Source: Lineus longissimus (lineage: Eukaryota > Nemertea > Pilidiophora > Heteronemertea > Lineidae). From it: DNA of 64,000 nt. The notes below the pieces were generated by a model. That model did no database searches and was not told where the DNA came from. It saw nothing but the letters and a program-made list of their open reading frames with translations. Positions 1 through 10,656 of this stretch are shown here, piece by piece. Within the stretch, counting starts at the first letter, position 1; every line of letters begins with the position of its first letter. The position numbers and the translations under genes are program-made. The stretch spans positions 2,914,001 to 2,978,000 of the forward strand of contig NC_088318.1 in NCBI RefSeq assembly GCF_910592395.1. Direction: 5' to 3'.

Positions 1-454
1 CTCAGAAATGCTCTCCAAACATTACTCTTCCCAATTCTTATGAGTGAGGTCATTGAAAACAGCTGACCACCACATGCTGAAGATGGCAAATCCAAGTTTC
101 AAGGGAAAACCCCTGAACAAACAATTCAGATTGCCAAGCCATCAATACCACCAAAAAGCCAAGCCTCCTTATACCATCATGACATACTGCAGGATAAGTA
201 ACATAGTAACAATTCTGTAATTAACTGAATAAAGACTAAACACTTACTGGCATTTATGAAATTGGAAACAACTCTATTAAATACATGTAACCCAATGCTT
301 CTCAAAATCCAATCACTTGGCAACATGATGGATAGGATAGGATTAAGAGATTTTGTTTTGTTGCTTAAGGACACCAGGAAACAGTGAAGGGCTGAAACTT
401 TGTCCTCCTGTTAACAAACAGGCCTGGCACTTTAAACTTGGATCCTCTACTTAC

Positions 455-1380
455 AAGACATCTTTTCATCTGGAAGGACTGGACCTTGACCACACTGGTG
501 GCCTCCTCCAGTAACTTCTCCTGTTCCTCTTGGGGAGATAGGGAATGTGGTGTTGACGGCTAGAAATAAAACAAGGAGCATTTCATTATAATACATGTAC
601 ATGTGTTCGACTAAAATCTTATGATAGCATAAATGTTACTAGATTTGCCACTCTACATTGTACGACATGTCACAGACAATTAACGGTTACATCAGTTTCC
701 CAATGTTTGATCTGCTTCTTCATTTGGTTCGACCACCAAAGATATCAACCTCTTCATTGGTCCAGACCGCGGGCTCCCACAGTGCCGTTTTTTAGCACAA
801 TACAACATCATATTAGCAGCGGCAATGTCATCTCTGATTGGCAGAGATGTTAGTGGGGTCATTTTTTATACTTTTCTAATGTATGCCTATGTGATGACTG
901 ATAGTCTGATCTTGGAGGAATTATACTTGATTATACTTATACTCAAGTATAATTCCTTCAAGGTCTGATGTTAGCGATATCCGGCCAGGCTGCCCTTCGC
1001 CTTGCAATTGGCTTCAGGTTGGAGATTGCATTGTGAGGTACAATCTATTTTTATCTTTAGATAACCCTATTCCATTCTTAATCACATTACTCAGAAGGGT
1101 ATACTTTCATGACTTTTTGACAGCTTTAGCTATATCTCAATGATCTGGATTTGTCTGTAAAAATGCACTACAAAAATGTACAGCGATATACGCCTCCTTC
1201 GATGATGACCACTTTCTGGTCAAATTACAAGATTAATTAGAAATATCACATCATTTATTGAAGAGGCACAACTGTTAGATAATTTCTGTACTGGGAATAA
1301 AAAGAAATATCGCTTTATTTCGTTAATAAACGCATAAATGTTTCAGAAATTTTCGGCAAAACCAGGAAGACACCCACCAT
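455..1380 (-). CDS. VPS35: VPS35 retromer subunit, 5' end only (exons 1-2)
   Basis: VPS35 is the scaffold subunit of the retromer, which retrieves cargo from endosomes to the Golgi and plasma membrane. Exon 2 (455-559, minus) has an acceptor TTTCTAG and a donor GTAAGT and encodes 35 residues including SPQEEQEKLLEEATSVVKV and QSFQMKRCL, which match the extreme N-terminus of animal VPS35 closely. Exon 1 is inferred: the ATG at 1378-1380 (minus) is followed directly by a donor-like GTGGGT, and joining it in phase 0 to exon 2 gives MPSTPHSL, which begins MP like human VPS35. The next exon lies beyond position 1; I found no further VPS35 exon in 1-454. The gene is head-to-head with ORC6. Exon 2 is firm and exon 1 is an inference from spacing and phase. 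Confidence 0.85.
904..969. mobile_element. 52-bp palindromic insertion with 7-bp flanking repeats
   Basis: In VPS35 intron 1, arms 911-930 and 943-962 are inverted copies (19 of 20 bp match) around a 12-nt loop. The 52-bp palindrome is flanked by the identical 7-mer GTCTGAT at 904-910 and 963-969, as expected for a target-site duplication. It is probably a minimal MITE-like insertion. Confidence 0.5.
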
Positions 1381-1453
1381 CTTGAAACCATGTGACCACT
1401 TTTCAGATTTTCCCATCATACACCGCTTTGCTTACTTCCCGGGAAATTCGAGC
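1381..1453. promoter_or_regulatory. Bidirectional promoter between VPS35 and ORC6
   Basis: Only 73 bp separate the inferred VPS35 start codon (minus) from the ORC6 start codon (plus), so the two 5' UTRs must be very short or overlap. The interval contains the palindrome TTCCCGGGAA (1436-1445) just before the ORC6 ATG. On the minus strand CAAGATGGTGGG spans the VPS35 ATG and resembles a YY1 site, which in housekeeping genes often overlaps the start codon. There is no TATA box. Promoter function is inferred from gene arrangement. Confidence 0.6.
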
Positions 1454-4400
1454 ATGGATCAAAAACTTTTGAATACTTTGGCTCCAAAACTCAACATAAA
1501 ATCACCAAAAGTTATCGGGTAATTATCTATACATAGCAATCAAAGTTTGAACTACATATTCATTTTCCAGATAATCTGATACGGGAGAAATGACACGTAT
1601 TTGTAAAGAAGAAATTGTCATTTTAAAACAAGGTCATTTTTCTGCCGTTTTGCAAAAAGTTGTCACTGGCGTGCATTGCATGCACTACGCACAGTACACC
1701 GGTACACCAGTACACCAGTAGTACACAGCAATCCCATTTATCCAGGCATGACATTATAATACATGTTATATTCTTTTGTGAAAGGCATGATATACTGACG
1801 ACAGTGATTCATTAGTTACTCACTGACATTTGAAGGTCTGACGGAGAAAAATAATTTATTTTTTCAACGTTGATCCATTGCGATATTGACATTGTTTGTA
1901 GTTGTATATCGCCAATTCTGCATTGATTATTGCCATGGCGTTAATTAAAAAGTGGCTATATAACGTACAATCTTCTCACGACATGGCGATACAGTACTTT
2001 TTAGCTAACGCATAGAATTAAAAATCATGAAATGCATGCCAAATTTTGGTTTTAGGCTCTTCACCCCTTGTTATAATTTTAGCCTTAGGTGTAAAATTGT
2101 GAATATAGGAATTCTGGAAAAAAAGAGGTGCTCTCTACATTTTTACCTTGACATTCTGTCAGTCAGAGATTTTGAAAAATCACATTAACACCTTGTTGTC
2201 TTTTTGCTCAGGGAAGCATTCTCATTCATTCAATTAACACCTTGTTGTCGTTTTGCTCTGGGAAGCATTCTCATTCAATCAAATACAAAGACTAAGTCCC
2301 AGATTTGTTCTTTCTTTCTATTATTGTTTTCTGAGAAAGCCTGCCCCCTTACCAAGCATCAGCAGGACTTCTATTCATATCCAATTACCTTGGAACGCTT
2401 GATTAACCCAATCTTCTTAACAGTGAATTGTTTTCTAAATTTATGTTCAGACTAATTAGAGGTTTCTTTTAAGAGACAGAGCAGTAAATATTTGGTGGTG
2501 ATAAGTGGAAGATTATCTCTGCATTGACCAGTGACACTTTACTACTTCGATGTTATTGGTCAGATTTGAATCACAACCTGCTTACTTTTGGTTTGAAATG
2601 CTTTCCTTTTCAAATAAGCAGAACTATTGGTTGCAATTTGAGTGTTGAAGAGAAGAATATTTGCAAAAAAACTTTTACTTCTGGTGCTTTCACTTCTACA
2701 CAAATACAAACATTAGAATTTGTAAAAATTCACTTCAATTTATTAAAATCCATAACGAACCAAATAAGGGCTAGTACAGAAAGGTATGCATGACCTTGTG
2801 TCAGTATTTTTTAAGCCATTTGTGTTTGAACACTGAAACCTGCTGCAGTGACTGTTTGAAGTGCAGAGTGATCATTATGGAAGTTTTTACTACAATTTGG
2901 AAAGTTATTTCCTGGCACAAGTTTGCTAACCATGATTACATTAAAACTTAATCAGTGAAGAAAGAGGTGTGAATAATCATGGGCAAAATTAGCTGGGGGA
3001 TTCTTTATAATACAATCCAATCAGTTTGAATGGGTCAATTGCCTACAGGTGCATCAAGGACAGTGGTCTTCTGTTAGGACAGTGAGGGTTTATCAGGTGG
3101 TGGCCAAGTATGCAACACTTAACTAAACATTTTGATTGTTGCATTTCTAATGAAAGTGCCTTTAGAATTCTTCTTGAACCTTCTTTGAGAGTTCTTTTTC
3201 ATATGATACTGTTGCTAATGCTGACTGATAAAAAGAAAGAAATACAGAAGAGTTCAGATCAATCAAGTTGCCTTGACTGGGATTCAATGAACTTTAATCT
3301 ATTGTGGTTTCTTTCTTGTAATTTCTCTGTAGTTTGCTGTTCACTTGAATTTCTAACTCAGTTTATGATCAGTTGATCTGCTGAATATAGGGAATGGTGC
3401 TGAGGATGAGGATGATAATCTATCTGTCTGATTTCATCTGAACTTGGATTAACACAACCTGATCAGGGATTATCCTTATCTCCTTTATTATTTGCACACT
3501 CCTGTCAGCTCTGATCTATCATCAGGCTAAACATACAGGTAGTCCAGAATGTATTTTAATAGGGACAAGCTTGGCTTGAGATATGTTGGGGTCTAACACA
3601 AAAAATATCTTCCTGCTGGACCATGACTTCTTAAAATAAGAAAATTGAACCATTCTTAGACTGCAATTTTTCACTGTAACATAAATGTCCCAGTGGGTTA
3701 TGAAATTTGCAAGCAGTGTGGAAAACTGCCTCGCAAGCTAAACACTTGTGAAAATCATCTGTTTGGATTATATGTGGTGGTGCATGGTGGCAATTAGAGG
3801 TATTATTCTCCAGCCACCCGAATCCCATGCCCAAGGTGCCCCTTTATTTTAAAGATGAAGTTAGAAAGTGTGGACCAGATCTCCTGTGTCAATCTCGGTC
3901 CAATCTGGCTGTGGCCTTAATACCTGTGGCATGGCTTTAGTGCAAATCCACATGCCAGATGCCTCTAACTGACTTTCCCAGATTGTTTCCCACACCAAAT
4001 TCTTCATCTTCAATGGGGAATGCATACATAAACTCAGCCACCTTGATCCTGTATCCAGGGGGCATGGGCTTAGCACCTTCAGCACAAAAGCTCTAGTCCA
4101 CACTTCAGACTTGTTAGTGGGTTCACTGGCCTGGAAAGCTAGGCGGGCCACCTTTTTTGCTGGGAAGTTTAAGGCCGGGCGCACATGGCAAGTACAGCTA
4201 CATACAGTACAACTATAAACTGCTGGTGCAGCCAAGGCTGAAGAAACAGGCTAAAACTACTTCTTTTGCGGAATATTTTGCTCTCTGGGACTTTCAATTC
4301 TTATGAAATGGACTATTCTTTTACATGAAAAAAAACCTGCAAATTTTGTAAGTGTTTATTTTTTCTGATCTTGTTGTCTTTCTGCTCTTGTATTGTAACC

Positions 4401-7400
4401 TCCAAATTGTTTAGTGTCTTGTCCAACATTTCTTTTCTGATAACGAATGGTACCTCTAATTTTTCAGGAAAGCTGTTGAATTGATGAGATTGGCAGAAGC
4501 CAAGTCGCACACATCTGCCGGCCTTCAATTGACTGGATCATGTAGAGCTGTCGTCCTGCTGGATCTTGCGGCCAGTGCCCTTGGTGAACCCATTGATAAG
4601 GTTAGTACATCTTTGCCTTACAATATCCAAAATCACGAGATGTTGCTGTCTCTGAGCGTTTTTCCAGATCTATAATCTAGACTCGAGGTCATGATGGTAT
4701 AAGTTTACCCATGCCGACTTGTCGGCGGTGAACATCAGTACTAAAGTCTTCTCCTTCCACGACGATGGATTGACCGGTTTTCCGTGGGGGCAAAATGTCG
4801 ATCGCACCTCCCCTGTTGTATTCATGAGGTGTACCTATCAGTCTGATGCAAGTTAGTACACCACTGTGCAACAAACTTCAGTTCAATTCCCATGAAGTCT
4901 TTCTGCTGAGCGATGGACCAAGGAACTGCTAAAAACACAACGCTCCTCTATTCTGTGTGGTCATTTGGGCTTGAAGCAAGGTAGTTACACTACCGTGGGA
5001 GATGGGATAGTTACCAATAATAATTAGCTGAATTATAGTCTAAACTGTGAAAAACATGACTCTAAATAAGAGGCACCAGGGTCCTGTCTTTTATCAGTTT
5101 CCTTTCACTGATGATTTGCTTAAGACTTTTTCCTATCGCTGAAATGTAATTGTTACAACTTAAAAATTACTTAAAAATTGAGTTCATTCATTAATTCTTG
5201 ATTTTTATGGTTTCAGACATGTGCTGTCAAGTTGTCTGGACAGAACAAGCGTATCTACACCAGTTCACATAAGGCGTTAGAATGTCTTCTGGACATGCAA
5301 CCCAAGATCACCATCAGGGAGATGGCAGTCCAGTTTGGCTGTACCGGAGCAGTAGAGCTCGCTCATAATGTTCTCAAAAGGTATGTTCATTCAATTTATG
5401 CTTTCAAACGTTCTTGAAATTTTCTTAAAGGGACCAGTTGGGCGTGAGATATGTTGGTTTTCCATACGAAGATGGCTTCCAGTTTGGATGTGTCTGTCAT
5501 TCCATCGAAAAACTGCAGAAAACAGTGCATTTGAACAGAATATATTCATAGTCCTGCCTAATATTCACAAGTCATGTCGTCAACTGTCTTGCAATACAAG
5601 CGATTGTGATTTATAAGAGGTCAGCTTGAGTGTAATACTACAGGTGGTGGTGCAGGGTGGCGAGCGGCGAAATTATCCAGCATCCCCTTGCCATTGGCCA
5701 GGAACTATTCAAATTTCGGGTCCAAATTGCGCAATTACTAGAAGCAATTACTGAAACATCTGGAAAAATTACAGGCTTCACAATTCCTTATTTATTGTAA
5801 AGAACAATTAAAACTGACAGCAGACAAATGGAGAAAATAAGATTTGTTATGCAGTCAATTGTCATTTTGTTGACCAACTGCTAAATGTCCTCCCTTGGGC
5901 CATTTAATTACTCTGTCTATATACAATAAATTAGTGTGCAATTAGTGGCCGAGGTGAAAGCACCATAGACAATGGGCCATATTGTCTACCGAAGGTAATC
6001 AGATGACATCTGAATGGATTTATGGTTCTTCACACAGACTTGCTAATTGATAACAATGGCCCACTGGGCTAATTAGCAATGTTTAATTATCAGTCTTTGG
6101 TCTAGGGGAGTGGTAGATGACCATTGGTTATCAGCCTTACTCCTGGATTTTGATTGGTCAGTTTGTGATTGATGACTGATGATAATAGACCCCCTCCTCC
6201 AGGCATCACTTGCATTTATCCGGTTCACCAGCTGATGTTCTTTATACATTCTGGTCCCAGGATTCAGGCATGGTGTGTTGGTGAGTTAGTCGACTTAGAA
6301 AATATTCCGTTCTTCCTGTTGCCTATTCATACTTTGGAGCCTAAAGTTCTCTTACTTCAAACTTCTATTATTTGCATTGAATTCTTATTTCAGAGCCCTT
6401 TTCTAGGAATTCTGGTTAATTTTGTACTTTTTGAAATATTTTCAGCAAATTTTGACGCAAATTTTTATGAATGCCGTCTGTTTCTCTCTCTTTCAGTTAT
6501 CAAACTTTACAAGAAGATTCAACGGCAAATGACGATATGGATTTCGATCGGCCGCTGTTTCAAGGCGCAGCACTTTTTGCTGCTTGTAGGTAAGTCATTC
6601 TGTCGAGTGGATCGAGTAGTCTAATACTTGTTTCGTATTTTTGCAAGTAATTTGATCAAACGGTTTTTTAGTGCAAAAGTAAAAACCGTAAGAAATTATA
6701 CCGACGTATTTGTTCTCTAACAACCATGTCACCAAATAAAGTCAGATTGAAAGGCTAAATTTAGTATACTCCGTAAATTTAGCAGTCATTAAATTTTTCC
6801 ATGATGCAAAATTCAGCTCATGGTGACCTGTTCACTTAGTGTTTATGAAGGTGTAAAAACATGTCACTTTGAAACGTCAAAAATATAAGCCGATTTATTT
6901 TTGACAGAAACATTTTGAACCGAATTCTTCTTTTTCAGAAAAATGAAGGTGAAGATTGAGAAGACGCGTCTTGTGGAAATGGTGGGCACCAAAAGGACAA
7001 TATTCGATAAACTAGTTGCTGTGATGGAGGGGCATGTCAACAAAATAGCTGAAGGTATGCATTGCTAGATAACGTAGTCCCTTTTCAGGGCAAGGGGGAC
7101 AGCAGGACTATTGTTGTTGCTCATTGTTTTGGATTCATTGTCAGAAAACTGACTCCGTACTTTTTTTCTCAATTTGGGTCGTTTTAAGTTGGTTTCTTTT
7201 CAAATATCAAAGATGGGACATATACGACAATAAAGTGTATGGTGCAGTTGTCAAAATGACATCCCACAGCCACAATCAGTCCTTCACATTAGACTTGGGG
7301 TACCTGTTAGTGTTATGCACAATGTGAAAACAAAGTCTCAACTTGGGACAGATCTCCATATGGGAGAGATCTTATCTTTAGATAGTCACAATCTGGGAAA

Positions 7401-8043
7401 GGTCAGTCACAAACCTGGGAGCCCCAAATACAATTTAAATTCCAGAAGTTTATTGAGTAGATCTATTTACCTTTTCAGAAAAAAAGAAAAAGCAGGAGAA
7501 GGGACCAAGCAAACGTCCTAGGACTTTCCTGGAGCAGCTCGAAAATGCTGTTATAGGTATGTATTGTAACTTTACAATCAGCAGGCCGACTCTACCCAGG
7601 ATTTGCAGCAACTGTCAAGAAGTTCTCAACTCTCTGAGAAACCTTTCACAGCAAAAAATACAGCTTGCATAATTTGTTCATTTGGGTCATCCCAAAGAGC
7701 GTCAACTTGGTTTAAAAACCTACACCGTTCGACGGTTGTTTGAAATTTGTAATTGAATTTGAACATTTCGAATTACGTAAATAATCGACCAGCCTCTTCT
7801 TCGCTTTCAACGACGCCAACAAATTCTTAGGTCGGTGTTGTAACGAATCAGGCATGAAAAGCCGTGCCACATCTGTTGCTGTCCTTATTTCTTGGGTTTT
7901 AAACATGTGCATTTTACTTTCCAGAATCTGAAGTGACCAGCCACCAGCAGGAAGTTGACGATGACTTAACTCGCGAAGACTACGGCGCGTGGAAGAAACG
8001 TATTCTCGAAAATGCTCGCAAATCCTTGAAGGCTGGAAAATGA
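1454..8043 (+). CDS. ORC6: Origin recognition complex subunit 6 (complete, 7 exons)
   Basis: ORC6 is the small subunit of the origin recognition complex, with TFIIB-like (cyclin-fold) domains, and acts in the nucleus in replication licensing. Coding exons: 1454-1518, 4468-4600, 5217-5380, 6497-6589, 6939-7054, 7479-7556 and 7925-8043. All junctions are GT-AG, all phases agree, and the 768 nt give 255 aa (human: 252). Family landmarks in order are LLNTLAPKLNIKSP at the N-terminus, VVLLDLAASALGEPIDK, CAVKLSGQNKRIY, ECLLDMQPKITIREMAVQFG, DFDRPLFQGAALFAACR, a Lys-rich linker, and the C-terminal helix EDYGAWKKRILENA that in human ORC6 binds ORC3. The Tyr of that helix, mutated in Meier-Gorlin syndrome, is kept. 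Exon 1 is tiny, but its match to the start of human ORC6 and its in-phase join support it. I saw no clear AATAAA in the 200 bp after the stop. Confidence 0.95.
1519..4467 (+). other. ORC6 intron 1 (2.9 kb), no gene
   Basis: The intron is AT-rich. It holds a direct duplication of 49 bp (2184-2281, two copies) and short GTACACCAGTA repeats near 1690-1730. An open frame on the minus strand at 3631-4235 lies in a dispersed repeat and is not treated as a gene. Confidence 0.7.
3545..3835. repeat. Diverged dispersed repeat, copy 1
   Basis: By eye this stretch resembles 5425-5705 in the same orientation: GAGATATGTTGG near the left end, an interior with CAAGCAGTGT.GG..AACTG.CT.GCAA, then GGTGGTGCA.GGTGGC and a CCAGC..CCC.TGCC right end. 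Identity is perhaps two thirds. It is probably an old interspersed element; no terminal repeats were found. Confidence 0.4.
5425..5705. repeat. Diverged dispersed repeat, copy 2
   Basis: This is the second copy of the repeat at 3545-3835, in ORC6 intron 3. It shares GAGATATGTTGG at the left and GGTGGTGCAGGGTGGC at the right. A related left end (GAATATGTTGGTTTTG) may lie near 20560. Confidence 0.4.
5880..6150. promoter_or_regulatory. Possible intronic enhancer with SOX-like and homeodomain-like sites
   Basis: Within ORC6 intron 3, several ACAATGG/CCATTG words (AGACAATGGGCC, GATAACAATGGCCC, GACCATTGGTTATC) sit beside repeated TAATTA/AATTAG cores. The near-palindrome GACAATGGGCCATATTGTC covers about 5967-5986. 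The motif density is visible; enhancer function is inference. Confidence 0.25.
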
Positions 8044-8271
8044 AGACAAAGACCGAAGTCATTTAAGGTATTCTTTAAAAGATGATTGGTTCATAATGTA
8101 ATGAGGACTTTAATGTTGTCGTGTTGAAAAGTTCAATTACCCAATTTGAACATTTGTCAACAAAAATGTAATGTGCTACTTAAATGCCCGTTTCAGGAAT
8201 GTTAAAACGAGTACAGGAGAAAGTTGATTGCTGTAAACCATGAAAGAGTTAAAAGTTTGCCAAGTTGCTTT

Positions 8272-8324
8272 TTAGCTCACCTCTTAGCAGAGGTGAGCTT
8301 ATCCCATACCGTGGCGTCCGTCGT

Positions 8325-8374
<50 letters not shown>

Positions 8375-9395
8375 CGTCGTCCGTTAGCAGGGCACGTTTC
8401 GTAACTGTTAGAGCTATTGAGTTGAAACTTGGTACACATGTACCCTTATGTAATGACACCTTGGAGACTAAGTTTCGGTCCGATTCGTTTCATGGTTTGG
8501 CCACCAGGGGGCCAAACGTTAAAAGTGAAAATGTGCAATATCTCCCTTAATAGTAGTCGGGAAATTTTGAAAAAAATATGGTAGGTACTTCTAGCAAAGG
8601 TGCATCATATATCCTCCGGGTTTTTGATTTGACCTCCTTTTCAAGGTCACAGAGGTCAAATGGTGTAAATTGGCCGTTAGGATGTAACGATGGCACGTTT
8701 CTAAACTGCAATGACTATTGATACCAAATTTGGTACACATTTACCCCTTAGTCAGGTGATCTTAGGGACCAAAGTTTGGTCCAATATGATTCACCACTTG
8801 ACCACCAGGGGGCAAAATCCAAAAACCTTAAAAATGTGATTATTCCTTAACTTCTTGCCCGATTGCCACCAATTTGATATCATGGGTACATCTAACCACC
8901 ATACAGTATATGTCACACAGGTTTTCAATTTGACCTTCTTGTCAAGGTCACAGAGGTCAAATGACGTAAATTCGCCGTCAGGCCGTAACTATGGCACGTT
9001 TCTTAACTGCAATGACTATTGATCACAAATTAAGTACACATGTACCCCTTGGTCAGGTGATCTCAGGTACCGAAGTTTGGTGCGATCTGATTTGCCGTTT
9101 GGCCTCCAGGGAGGGGGCCAAATCCTAAATTCATCAAAATGCCATTATTCCTAGTAATGACTTGCCCGATTGGCACCAATTTTATATCATAGGTACATCT
9201 AATTCTAACAACCATTCAATGTGTCACCCGGGTCTTCTTTGATTTGACCTACTTTTCAAGGTCACAGAGGTCGAATGTACTGTAAATTGGCCATTTTGGG
9301 GAAATTGTAATTGCTTGGACCTACATCAAACCTAACACTACATGACACAATACCATGCTCTTTATCCATCTTTCCTCCACATGAGGTGAGCACAA
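8272..9395. mobile_element. Non-autonomous DNA element with AGCTCACCT terminal repeats
   Basis: The left end TTAGCTCACCTC is matched by the inverted right end GAGGTGAGCA (9383-9392). The left end itself folds (AGCTCACCTC then GAGGTGAGCT). Next come a CGTCCGTC stretch and a (GTC)n microsatellite, then three tandem copies of a roughly 300-bp unit (about 8390, 8690 and 8990). Each copy carries GGCACGTTTC, GTACACAT.TACCC, CCACCAGGGGG and TCAAGGTCACAGAGGTC. This structure is familiar from marine invertebrate genomes. It has no coding capacity; arginine-rich open frames here come from the GTC repeat. Confidence 0.75.
8319..8384. repeat. (GTC)n microsatellite inside the element
   Basis: Roughly 60 bp of perfect GTC trinucleotides are flanked by CCGTCGTCCGT. 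The repeat creates poly-Arg open frames on both strands that should not be annotated as proteins. Confidence 0.9.
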
Positions 9396-10656
9396 TGGCC
9401 CTGGCCATTTCATTTGAATTGGCAGCAGACTTGTTTGCTGTCAAAATGTAATGGTTTTATGCATAAGAGTTGATATTTTCTGATTTTTGTGTGCGCTTGA
9501 CTCTGCATTTTGCTTTTGAAAATTTCATGGTTGACAGTATTGGACTTGGAGTGGAAAAACAGTTATCTGTATTTAAATCAGGTGATATGAATTACGGGTA
9601 TCTCAGGATAAAAATTTTGTCACGTTTGGTGTCCTCAAAATATCATACATTTTCTTTGATGTCCCCGTTGTCACTTTATGATCAATTTGTAAGCCTAGAG
9701 AACCAGACTCAGGTACTAATGTTTGGAAATCTAATTCAAATCTTCCAGCTGATCATAAGTTCGGCCGAGTAAATGGCCGACTTCAAATTTATCTCAAACA
9801 TTTAGAACTTCGAAGCTCGAGAAATGGGCAAAAAGTGATAATTTTGCTGTTTAAACTGGTCCTAAAGGAGTAATCTTTAGACCCAGTGGCAAATTGTAAG
9901 GGTATGGTTCACCTGTTATCTGGTTCTCCAGGTAAACTTACTGAGGTGAGAAATTAGTTTTGACCTTATCAACGAGTGAACTAACTGGTTGAAATTTATC
10001 TAAATGTATGATATTTTGATGATATGAATGAACAAGGTATGTTTCGGCATTTTGCCATGAAATTAGGAATTTTTCTGTCATCCTAGATTTTCACATTTTG
10101 GAACATTTTGCTCAAAATTTAGCTAACTTTTAAAACCCTTTAGTCGGAGGAGCATGATATGCGTCTGTCTAATAGGAGAACAAATGGTTGTGTCACCTCA
10201 TTGGTTTTCATACTTTGAGACACTTTGTGTTTAATTGTAAGTACTACGAGTACTGGTGATGCGATGTTTTATCCTTGGAAATGCTAAGTTCTTTGAATAT
10301 GCTTACAGAAGTTAACAGTGTGATAATATTCTGGGCATGACTTAAAACCTAAAATTCGGAAACCCTTTTGAAAAAAATTGGAAATTTTCAATATCAATGA
10401 GCCATTAAGCCTCAGGAATAAAGATTAAATGGTCAACCCTTGCTATAGTTTAATTCAAACTGATATAAAATAAATTGCTGGTACTGGGAATTTACATGTA
10501 ATCATAATGAATCAGAAACCTGTGGTTGATTTCCTTTACACGAAGATTTACAGATTATCAATTCAATTCAATTCCAAAACATTTGTGTCACGTCAAGATC
10601 AGCAGCCTTACAACTGTAACATTCCAAAACAAATTTCGAAATAAGTTTTTTTAAAT
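9396..10656. other. Intergenic, no feature seen
   Basis: This AT-rich DNA between the transposable element and the minisatellite has no splice-flanked frame resembling a known protein. Isolated pieces of the array unit (ATCAATTCAATTCAATTCC near 10557) appear just before the array, suggesting its edge has decayed. Confidence 0.6.

Noticed and set aside
3631-4235. Two Cys/His-containing minus-strand frames
   Set aside because: The first overlaps a dispersed repeat that recurs at 5425-5705. Neither has splice sites, a family match or conserved finger spacing.
8224-8550. Arginine-rich open frames on both strands
   Set aside because: They are produced by the GTC trinucleotide run inside a transposable element.
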